From a virus, in IMG/VR virus record IMGVR_UViG_3300032607_000731, positions 1 through 36,587 of that record: a DNA stretch of 36,587 nucleotides; one strand, 5' to 3'. This document shows, in pieces, positions 19,875 to 26,746 of this stretch; position 1 is the stretch's first letter, and each line of letters starts with the position of its first letter. A program made the translations under genes and the position numbers. Below the pieces are notes generated by a model that was given only the letters and a program-made list of their open reading frames with translations, was not told the origin of the DNA and did no database searches.

Positions 19875-20611
19875 GATTCCGCCAATTTCGCCTGCAAAAC
19901 GCCGAGGGGGCAGAAGGCTCCACTGGCGGCGCTGCACCGACAACCCTTATGACTGACGGTGCAAATACCACACCAGCCGGCAGTTCTACCGCATCGACTG
20001 AAGCGACGGGCACGCCCGCTGCCGGCGTCGATGCAAACCAGCAGCCCTTGACCGATGCCCAAAAGGCGGATGCAGCGGCGACCAAGGAAGCAGCCGACAA
20101 GACCGCAGCCGATGAAGCCGCGGCCTTGAAAGCCGCCGAGAAGGTTGCGCCCGAGAAGTACGAGCTCAAGGCGGCCGATGGCCAGGCCCTTGATCCCGAA
20201 GCGCTCGGCGAGTTGGAGGGCATCGCCCGCGAACTCAAGCTGTCCAACGAGGAAGCGCAGAAGGTGACCGACATCGGCGCGAAGCTCGCGCAGAAGTGGG
20301 AAGCCAAGCAGGCCGACACCATCCAGAAGGCTGCGGCCGAATGGGCGGCATCGGCCACGGCGGACAAGGAATACGGCGGCGAGAAGCTGACCGAGTCCTT
20401 GGCCACTGCCAAGAAGGCGCTCGACGCCTTCGGCACGCCGGAACTGCGCTCGCTGCTGAACGACTCCCGCCTGGGCAACCACCCTGAAGTCATCCGTTTC
20501 ATGGTGCGCGCCGGCAAAGCAATCTCCGAGGACCGCATGGTCACCGGCGGCGCCGGGCCAGCCACGGCCAGCGCCAACGTCGCCAAGTCCCTCTACCCCC
20601 ATCAGTCCTAA
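19871..20611 (+). CDS. Scaffolding protein
   Basis: The ATG at 19871 overlaps the previous stop, giving 246 residues; a longer upstream frame would overlap the Bbp19-like gene and is rejected. An ATG at 19950 is possible if the first 26 residues are dispensable. The sequence is dominated by Ala, Lys, Glu and Asp with a low-complexity first third (TPAGSSTASTEATG, then AAADKTAADEAAALKAAEK) and long helices (EALGELEGIARELKLSNEEA and EKLTESLATAKKALDAFG). This is typical of an internal scaffold that is expelled when DNA enters. It lies 12 bases before the major capsid gene. Confidence 0.85.
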   Translation: MRFRQFRLQNAEGAEGSTGGAAPTTLMTDGANTTPAGSSTASTEATGTPAAGVDANQQPLTDAQKADAAATKEAADKTAADEAAALKAAEKVAPEKYELKAADGQALDPEALGELEGIARELKLSNEEAQKVTDIGAKLAQKWEAKQADTIQKAAAEWAASATADKEYGGEKLTESLATAKKALDAFGTPELRSLLNDSRLGNHPEVIRFMVRAGKAISEDRMVTGGAGPATASANVAKSLYPHQS

Positions 20612-20623
20612 AGGAAAATTACC

Positions 20624-21643
20624 ATGGCTTTACTCGCAGCTGGCGCCCTTACCCTCGCAGACTGGGCCAAGCGCCTCGACCCGGACGGCCAAGTGCCCAA
20701 GGTCGCCGAACTGCTCTCGCAGACCAACGAGATTTTGGAAGACGCCGTGTTCATGGAAGGCAACTTGCCGACCGGCCACCGCCTGACCATCCGCACCGGC
20801 TTGCCCCAAGTGTTCTACCGCATGATCAACCAGGGCGTGCCGACTTCCAAGTCCACCACCGCCCAAATTGACGAAGCCTGCGGCATTTTGGAGGCCCGCA
20901 GCCACATCGACGTCGAGCTCGCAAAGCTCAACGGCAACACGGCGGCTTTCCGCCTGTCCGAAGACCAGGCCTTCATCGAAGCGATGAACCAGACCATGGC
21001 CGGCGCCATGTTCTACGGCAACCCCGCCACCGACCCGCGCCAGTTCCTCGGCCTGCAGACCCGCTACAGTTCGCTGTCGGCGGGTAACGGCGCCAACATC
21101 CTGGACGCAGGCGGTACGGGCAGCAACAACTGCTCGATCTACCTGTGCGTGTGGGGTGACAACACCGTGTTCTGCCCGTTCCCGAAGGGCACCAAGGCCG
21201 GCCTGATGCACCAGGACCTGGGCGAAGAGTCGGTGCCGGACTCCAGCGGTAACTTCTACCAGGCCATGCGCGCGCTGTACCAGTGGAAAAACGGCGTGGC
21301 CGTCAAAGACTGGCGCTACGTGGTGCGCATTGCCAACATCAACGTCACCGACCTGGTGGGCCAGTCCGGCACGCAAGCGGCCACCGCCGCCACGCAGATC
21401 ATCAACCTGATGAGCCGCGCCCTGGACCGCGTGCCCAACCTGTCCATGGGCCGCCCAGTGTTCTACGCCAACCGCACGCTGTACTCCATGCTGCGCGTCG
21501 CTGCGCTGAACAAGTCGAATGCCGCCCTCAGCGTTGAGCAGGCCCTGACCCAGTTCGGCACGCCGTACGCGCTGACCAAGTTCCTGGGCGTTCCTCTGCG
21601 CAAGGTCGATCAATTGTTGACGACCGAAAGCCGCGTGGTCTAA
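20624..21643 (+). CDS. Major capsid protein (BPP-1 type, HK97 fold)
   Basis: The 339-residue protein, preceded by a good AAAGGAAA, matches the BPP-1-like major capsid family. Landmarks are the start MALLAAGALTLADWAKRLDP, VAELLSQTNEILEDAVFMEG, LPTGHRLTIRTGLPQVFYR, NPATDPRQFLGLQTRY, the KNGVAVKDWRYVVRIANINV segment and GRPVFYANRTLYSMLR. The pattern fits an HK97-like shell protein of short-tailed phages. A very stable UUCG-loop hairpin follows its stop codon. Confidence 0.93.
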   Translation: MALLAAGALTLADWAKRLDPDGQVPKVAELLSQTNEILEDAVFMEGNLPTGHRLTIRTGLPQVFYRMINQGVPTSKSTTAQIDEACGILEARSHIDVELAKLNGNTAAFRLSEDQAFIEAMNQTMAGAMFYGNPATDPRQFLGLQTRYSSLSAGNGANILDAGGTGSNNCSIYLCVWGDNTVFCPFPKGTKAGLMHQDLGEESVPDSSGNFYQAMRALYQWKNGVAVKDWRYVVRIANINVTDLVGQSGTQAATAATQIINLMSRALDRVPNLSMGRPVFYANRTLYSMLRVAALNKSNAALSVEQALTQFGTPYALTKFLGVPLRKVDQLLTTESRVV

Positions 21644-21651
21644 AGCAAGCC

Positions 21652-21670
21652 GGGGCTTCGGCCCCTGTTT
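21652..21670 (+). terminator. GGGGC-TTCG-GCCCC hairpin after the capsid gene
   Basis: A 5-bp GC stem closed by a UUCG tetraloop is followed by TGTTTC. It lies 8 bases past the capsid stop. It could end part of the transcripts or protect the abundant capsid message from 3' exonucleases. Confidence 0.55.
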
Positions 21671-21693
21671 CAACCCCATTTCAGGAAAACACC

Positions 21694-22185
21694 ATGATTC
21701 TCGACAACGCTCTCTTTCTTTCCGGTGCAGTGTCTGCCACTGGCGTGCTGACCGGCCAGCTGGTCACGTCCAACAGCACGCTGTCCACCAACACGATGGA
21801 CCTCGGCCCCTTGTCGCTGGGCGGCAACCAGGTCGGCGACCTCGGCGGCGGCGAGTCGCTGGAAATTGCCATCGGCATCCTGGCAGCGCCTACCGCCGCC
21901 ACGACCGTGCAGTTCCAGCTGATTCAGGCCGACGATGCGGCGCTGACCTCGAACGTCCAGGTCATCAACCAGACCGATGCTTTCCCGATTGCCTCGCTGC
22001 CCGTCGGCACGCTGGTGCCTTTGCACGTTGACCGCGCCGCGCCTTACGCGCCCAAGCGCTACATCGGCGTGCGCTACATCGGCACCGGCACCGCGATTGC
22101 CACGCTGTCGGTCACGGCTGCTGTGGTCAAGAACGTCCAGGACCTGAAGAACATGTACTTCAAGTCCGGCTACTCCATCACCTAA
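21694..22185 (+). CDS. Bbp16-family capsid cement protein
   Basis: This 163-residue protein begins MILDNALFLSGAVSATGVLT and contains NTMDLGPLSLGGNQVGDLGG, GESLEIAIGILAAPTAATTV and an end LKNMYFKSGYSIT. It matches the beta-rich cement proteins known from BPP-1 (Bbp16), which bind the outside of the shell and strengthen it against internal DNA pressure. It directly follows the major capsid gene, as in that phage. The ribosome binding site is AGGAAA. A perfect GCCAGGC/GCCTGGC hairpin (22195-22214) without a T run lies after its stop. Confidence 0.88.
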   Translation: MILDNALFLSGAVSATGVLTGQLVTSNSTLSTNTMDLGPLSLGGNQVGDLGGGESLEIAIGILAAPTAATTVQFQLIQADDAALTSNVQVINQTDAFPIASLPVGTLVPLHVDRAAPYAPKRYIGVRYIGTGTAIATLSVTAAVVKNVQDLKNMYFKSGYSIT

Positions 22186-22257
22186 AGGGCCAGCGCCAGG
22201 CTTGCGGGCCTGGCCGCGCCATCACGCCAACCCTTCCTCAATCACTGAAAGAAGACC

Positions 22258-22569
22258 ATGCCCAAATACCGCGTCAAAGAGCTCTCGCTCATCGGCAACG
22301 AACTGTTCCAGGCCGGCGCCGAAGTCGAGTACGACGGCCTGCCCGCCGAAAACCTCGAACCGCTGTGCGACGAAGGCCGCGCCAAGTACCAGGAGTACTT
22401 GCTGAGCAACGAAACCCGCGTGCGCCGGATGGTCGCGCAAAACGCCGATAGCGCCGTGGGCGACCCGGCCGCGTTTGCTGCCGGCGTCACAGGCGCCATC
22501 AAGGAGCTGATTGCCCAGGGCGTGCTCGCCTCGCCGGCCAGCGCCAAAGGCAAGCCCAGCCTGGTGTAA
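22258..22569 (+). CDS. Small head-region protein, unknown function
   Basis: The 103-residue protein starts MPKYRVKELSLIGNELFQAG and EVEYDGLPAENLEPLCDEG, a beta-hairpin-like motif that many phages encode between capsid and tail genes, where it is described only as hypothetical. A helical segment (AAFAAGVTGAIKELIAQGVL) and a small-residue end follow. It may be a virion accessory protein. A strong terminator begins 22 bases after its stop. Confidence 0.7.
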   Translation: MPKYRVKELSLIGNELFQAGAEVEYDGLPAENLEPLCDEGRAKYQEYLLSNETRVRRMVAQNADSAVGDPAAFAAGVTGAIKELIAQGVLASPASAKGKPSLV

Positions 22570-22590
22570 AGCCCCGGCTGCGCAGTGAAC

Positions 22591-22617
22591 AAGGGGCCAG
22601 CGTGCCCCTTTTCTTTT
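22591..22617 (+). terminator. Rho-independent terminator between head and tail genes
   Basis: AAGGGGC-CAGCGT-GCCCCTT (22591-22610) is followed by TTCTTTT, and the tail gene's AAGGAG begins one base later. Head genes would be expressed above tail genes if it is partial. Otherwise the tail genes need their own promoter, which I do not see in the 14 bases left. Confidence 0.7.
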
Positions 22618-22631
22618 AAGGAGAAACGATT

Positions 22632-23309
22632 TTGGCCTCTGCCGTTGACATCTGCAACCAAGCGCTCAGCCACCTGGGCGACAGCGCCACCGTGGCCAGC
22701 ATCGAGCCGCCTGAGGGCTCCGCGCAGGCCGAGCACTGCGCACGCTTTTATCCCATGGCGCTCAATGCCTTGCTGGAGATGCACCCGTGGGCCTTTGCCA
22801 CCAAGCGCAGCACCTTGGCGCGGGTAGACAACCCCAGCACCACCTGGGCCTATTGCTATGCCATGCCCAGCAACACCATCAACTTGCTCTCGGTGCTGGC
22901 ACCCGACGCGGCAGACGACTACAGCGCCAGCGTGCAAACCAGCGCGTCCGCCTATGACAGCAGCTATGCCCGCAGCGCCCAGGGCGGCGCCTACACCCCG
23001 CAGGACTTCAACCCCGAGATCGACGAGGCCGGCAACGACATCATCCTGACCAACCAGCTGGGCGCCGTGCTGCGCTACACCGCGCTGGTGACCGACACCA
23101 CCAAGTTCAGCCCGTTGTTCGTCGAGTCGCTGGGCTGGCTGCTCGCCTCCAAGCTGGCCGGACCCGTGCTCAAGGGCGAAGTCGGCATGTCAGCCGCGCA
23201 AGCCTGCACCAAAACGTTTCTCTACTGGTTCGGCAAAGCCACCGACTCGGACGCCTCGCAGCGCCGCGCCACGCCCCGGCACCAAGTCGGCTGGATGAAC
23301 GCACGATGA
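22632..23309 (+). CDS. T7 gp11-like tail tubular protein A (adaptor)
   Basis: The 225-residue protein starts at TTG 22632, eight bases after a strong AAGGAG. It opens ASAVDICNQALSHLGDSATV, with a following AEHCARFYPMALNALLEMHP and WAFATKRSTLARV. These are the standard landmarks of the adaptor that forms a dodecameric ring under the portal. A later ALVTDTTKFSPLFVESLGWL and LASKLAGPVLKGEV complete the pattern. The gene overlaps the next by four bases (ATGA), coupling adaptor and nozzle synthesis. Confidence 0.9.
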   Translation: MASAVDICNQALSHLGDSATVASIEPPEGSAQAEHCARFYPMALNALLEMHPWAFATKRSTLARVDNPSTTWAYCYAMPSNTINLLSVLAPDAADDYSASVQTSASAYDSSYARSAQGGAYTPQDFNPEIDEAGNDIILTNQLGAVLRYTALVTDTTKFSPLFVESLGWLLASKLAGPVLKGEVGMSAAQACTKTFLYWFGKATDSDASQRRATPRHQVGWMNAR

Positions 23310-25666
23310 GCACGCGCAAGCTCACCATGGCCTTTTCCGGCGGCGAAGTCACGCCCGAGTTCTGGGGCCAGATCGGCGACGCCAAGTTTCAGTCTGGCTT
23401 GGCCACCTGCCGCAACATGCTCGTGCTGCCGCACGGCCCGGTGGCCAACCGCCCCGGCTTTGCCTTTGTCCGCGCCGTCAAGCTGCCTGCCAAGCGCACG
23501 CGCCTGATTCCCTTCACCTACAGCACCACGCAGACCATGGTGCTGGAGTTTGGCGACCAGTACGTGCGCTTTCACACGCAGGGTGCCACGCTGCTCTCGG
23601 GCGGCGTGCCTTACGAGGTCGCCACGCCCTACCTGGAGGCCGACCTGTTCGACCTGCACTATGTGCAGTCGGCCGACGTGCTCACGCTGGTGCACCCCAA
23701 CTACGCCCCGCGCGAACTCAAGCGACTGGGTGCGGCCAGCTGGGCCTTGAGCCTGGTCAACTTTGCGCCGGCGCTGGCTGCGCCTGGCAACCTGCAGGTG
23801 TCGAGCAACGAGAAAGGCAAGGACTACACCTACCGCTACGTCGTCACCGCCAGCGACGCGGCAGGGGTGGGCATCGAGTCGGCCGCCTCGCTCGAATCTG
23901 TGGGCGTGTCGTCATTCGGCCTGCTCGGTGCCACCAATGACAACCCTGGCGCATTTACCTTCAGCGGGGATTTGCGCAACAACATGGCCGTGGGCACCGA
24001 CGTCAAGTTCACCGCCGTGGGCGGCATGACCGCCGTCAACGGCGTTGTGTACACCGTGGGCACGATTGCCTACACGCCCAGCACATCCAGCGTGTGGGGC
24101 ACGGCCATCACCGAGCTCACGCTCAAGCTGGCGGGAACGCCACTGGACACCACGGCGATGGGCGCCTACACCTCGGGCGGCACGCTCGAAGCACGCTATT
24201 CCGGCGTCAAGAACAACCTCTACATCACCGGCGGCAAAAACGACATCAGCTGGAATGTCGTGCCCGGCGCCGTGCGCTACGACGTCTATAAGTTCCAGGG
24301 CGGTCTGTTCGGCTACATCGGCCAGTCGGCCACCACCAGCTTCACCGACGACAACATCACGCCCAACATGGGCAAGACTCCGCGCGTCGCAGAAAACCCG
24401 TTCAGCAGCGCCGGCAACTACCCCGGCGCCGTCAGCTACTTCGAGCAGCGCCGCTGCTTTGCCGGCTCGATCAATGAGCCGCAAAACCTGCGCATGACCC
24501 GATCGGGCACCGAATCGGACTTTGCCTACTCGCTGCCGCTGCGCGACGACGACCGCATCAACGTGCGCGTGGCCGCGCGCGAAGCCAACACCATCCGCCA
24601 CATCGTGCCGCTGGCCAACCTGGTGCTGCTGACGGCCGCCGCCGAGTGGCGCGTGACCAGCGTCAACTCCGACGCCATCACGCCGAGCTCGATCAGCGTC
24701 AAGCCGCAAAGCTACATCGGCGCGAGCAACGTGCAGCCGGTGATCGTCAACAACAACATCATCTTCGTGGCCAGCCGGGGCAGCCACCTGCGCGAGATGA
24801 CTTACAGCCAGCAGGCCAACAACTTTTCGGGCGGCTACCTGAACGGCGACCTGTCCCTGCGCGCGCCGCACCTGTTTGACGGGCTGGACATCGTGGACAT
24901 GGCCTACGCCAAGGCGCCATTCCCCACTGTGTGGGCCGTCAGCACGTCAGGCAAGCTGCTGGGCCTGACCTACGTGCCCGAGCAGCAGGTGGGCGCCTGG
25001 CACCAGCACGACACCGACGGAGCTTTCGAGTCCTGCTGCGTCGTGGCAGAAGGCGCCGAAGACGTGCTCTACGCCGTGGTCCGGCGCACGATTGGCGGCG
25101 TGGCTACGCGCTACGTCGAGCGCCTGCACAGCCGGCAGTTCACCGCACCCGCCGATGCTTTCTTCGTGGACTGCGGCGCCACCTATGACGGCGCGGCCAC
25201 CACCATCGTCAGCGGCCTGAACTGGCTCGAAGGCAAGACCGTCAGCGTGCTGGGCGACGGCGCCGTGTTCCCGCAGAAGGTCGTCACGGGCGGCGCTATC
25301 ACGCTCGAGCAGGCTTGCACCAAGGTGCAGGTGGGCCTGCCCATCACCGCCGACGTGCAGACGCTGCCCCTGTCAGCCCAGATCGACGCTGCCTACGGGC
25401 AGGGCCGGCTGAAGAACCTCAACAAAGTCTGGCTGCGCGTGTACCGCTCCTCGGGCGTGTTTGCCGGGCCGTCGGTGGACCGGCTGGTGCAGTTCAAGCA
25501 GCGCACCACCGAAGCCTATGGCGCCGCGCCGGCGCTGCGCACCGACGAGCTGGAGATCACGCTGGAGCCCAGCTGGCAGTCCGGCGGCCAGATCTACGTG
25601 CGCCAGTCGGACCCGCTGCCGCTGACACTGGTGTCAATGACGGTGGAGGCCGCGCTCGGTGGCTAA
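23306..25666 (+). CDS. T7 gp12-like tail tubular protein B (nozzle)
   Basis: At 786 residues it has the size of podovirus nozzle proteins. The N-terminus TMAFSGGEVTPEFWGQ, LATCRNMLVLPHGPVANRPG and RTRLIPFTYSTTQTMVLEFG are standard for the family, followed by beta-rich segments with fibronectin-like repeats (YTYRYVVTASDAAGVGIES) and ISPSSIS-type loops. Annotations sometimes call this protein 'ubiquitin-activating E1 FCCH domain', a misleading hit. Hexamers form the tail tube end. The stop lies inside the next gene's start region (8-base overlap). Confidence 0.9.
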   Translation: MSTRKLTMAFSGGEVTPEFWGQIGDAKFQSGLATCRNMLVLPHGPVANRPGFAFVRAVKLPAKRTRLIPFTYSTTQTMVLEFGDQYVRFHTQGATLLSGGVPYEVATPYLEADLFDLHYVQSADVLTLVHPNYAPRELKRLGAASWALSLVNFAPALAAPGNLQVSSNEKGKDYTYRYVVTASDAAGVGIESAASLESVGVSSFGLLGATNDNPGAFTFSGDLRNNMAVGTDVKFTAVGGMTAVNGVVYTVGTIAYTPSTSSVWGTAITELTLKLAGTPLDTTAMGAYTSGGTLEARYSGVKNNLYITGGKNDISWNVVPGAVRYDVYKFQGGLFGYIGQSATTSFTDDNITPNMGKTPRVAENPFSSAGNYPGAVSYFEQRRCFAGSINEPQNLRMTRSGTESDFAYSLPLRDDDRINVRVAAREANTIRHIVPLANLVLLTAAAEWRVTSVNSDAITPSSISVKPQSYIGASNVQPVIVNNNIIFVASRGSHLREMTYSQQANNFSGGYLNGDLSLRAPHLFDGLDIVDMAYAKAPFPTVWAVSTSGKLLGLTYVPEQQVGAWHQHDTDGAFESCCVVAEGAEDVLYAVVRRTIGGVATRYVERLHSRQFTAPADAFFVDCGATYDGAATTIVSGLNWLEGKTVSVLGDGAVFPQKVVTGGAITLEQACTKVQVGLPITADVQTLPLSAQIDAAYGQGRLKNLNKVWLRVYRSSGVFAGPSVDRLVQFKQRTTEAYGAAPALRTDELEITLEPSWQSGGQIYVRQSDPLPLTLVSMTVEAALGG

Positions 25667-26126
25667 GGTCCGGCTGGTCATCCCTGGCGCGCATCACCTT
25701 CGCCTGATCGCGCAGCGCCTGCGCCAGGCTGACCGGCAAGAACTCGCCGCCATGCACGGCGCAGGCCTGGACCTGCTGGAATGCCTGCAAACCGCCGTCA
25801 GCGCCAGCGAAGAGGCGTTTGTCGCGCTGGCTGGCGACGAGCCCATTGCCGTGTTCGGCGTTGCGCCCGTCTGCTTGTTGGGCGGCATGGGCTGCCCGTG
25901 GCTGTTGGGCACCGATGCCATGGACAGGCGTGGGCGCGAGATCGTCACGATCAACCGCCAGCACGTGGCGCGCTGGGGCCAGCGCTACACCTGCCTGTTC
26001 AACTACGTGGACGCGCGCAACCTGCGCTCCATTGCCTGGCTGCGCCATACCGGCTTCATCGTCTGGCCGGCCGAGCCCCGCGGCCTCAACGGTGAGCCCT
26101 TCCACCGCTTCGAGCGGTGCACGTAA
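25659..26126 (+). CDS. GNAT-fold protein resembling T7 internal virion protein gp13
   Basis: The 155-residue protein starts at GTG 25659. Its core, with EEAFVALAGDEPIAVFGVAP, PWLLGTDAMDR and ARNLRSIAWLRHTGFIV, follows a GNAT acetyltransferase-like fold, also seen in T7 gp13 and DUF2833 proteins. The acetyl-CoA loop is not well conserved, so enzymatic activity is doubtful and a virion role is preferred from context. The final codons and stop (TAA at 26124-26126) lie inside CGGTGCACGTAA copy 4. Confidence 0.75.
   Translation: MAKVRLVIPGAHHLRLIAQRLRQADRQELAAMHGAGLDLLECLQTAVSASEEAFVALAGDEPIAVFGVAPVCLLGGMGCPWLLGTDAMDRRGREIVTINRQHVARWGQRYTCLFNYVDARNLRSIAWLRHTGFIVWPAEPRGLNGEPFHRFERCT
26115..26126 (+). 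repeat. CGGTGCACGTAA repeat, copy 4
   Basis: Exact copy that supplies the stop codon of the gp13-like gene and ends 49 bases before the next ATG. Upstream identity with copy 3 extends three further bases (GAG). Confidence 0.8.
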
Positions 26127-26175
26127 CCCGGAGTTGACCCCGCACAGTCAAGCCCATTCCACCACCGGGTTTGAT

Positions 26176-26745
26176 ATGTGCAATGCAGCCGCAGCCATGA
26201 CGATGCAGGGGGCAGGCGCTGCCAGCTCTGCGTTAGGGGCCTACTACGGCGCCCAGTCTCAAAAGGCCTCCCTGAATTTGTCTGCCGACATGGCCGACAT
26301 CAATGCCCGCATGAGCGAAAGCGCCGCGCAGGCCACGCTCCTGACCGGCGACCGTGAAGAAGGCAAGAGCCGCATCGCCACGGCCAACCTCAAAAGCGCC
26401 CAGCGCACCGGACTGGCCGCCAACGGCGTCGACCTGGGCGTGGGCAGTGCCAAAGACATCCTGACCACCACCGACGTGATGGGCGAGATGGACGCCAACA
26501 CCATCCATGCCAACGCCGTGCGCAGCGCCTGGGGCTACCGCACGCAGGCCGTCAACCAGAGCAACCAAGCCCTCATGGCCCGGGCCAGCGCTGGCGCCAT
26601 CAGCCCGCTGATGTCGGCCACCACTTCGCTGCTGGGCAGCGCTGGGTCGGTGGCGTCCAGCTGGTACGCCTATGGCAAGAACATGCCCGGCCAAGACCCG
26701 ACTGGGAACTTTTACCAGCGCGGTACGCGCGGATCGGGAGATTAA
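26176..26745 (+). CDS. T7 gp14-like internal virion protein
   Basis: The ATG at 26176 (189 residues) is chosen; a longer frame running back over the gp13-like gene is a shadow. The start MCNAAAAMTMQGAGAASSAL is hydrophobic and small-residue rich. A helical core RIATANLKSAQRTGLAANGV, then DLGVGSAKDILTTTDVMGEM and ALMARASAGAISPLMSATTS follow. The design matches virion core proteins of podoviruses, which are ejected first and form part of the channel across the outer membrane. It is 1 base before the transglycosylase gene. Confidence 0.82.
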   Translation: MCNAAAAMTMQGAGAASSALGAYYGAQSQKASLNLSADMADINARMSESAAQATLLTGDREEGKSRIATANLKSAQRTGLAANGVDLGVGSAKDILTTTDVMGEMDANTIHANAVRSAWGYRTQAVNQSNQALMARASAGAISPLMSATTSLLGSAGSVASSWYAYGKNMPGQDPTGNFYQRGTRGSGD

Positions 26746-26746
26746 A

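Noticed and set aside
22195-22214. GCCAGGC/GCCTGGC hairpin as a terminator
   Set aside because: The stem is perfect but no T run follows, so it is mentioned only as a possible RNA structure.
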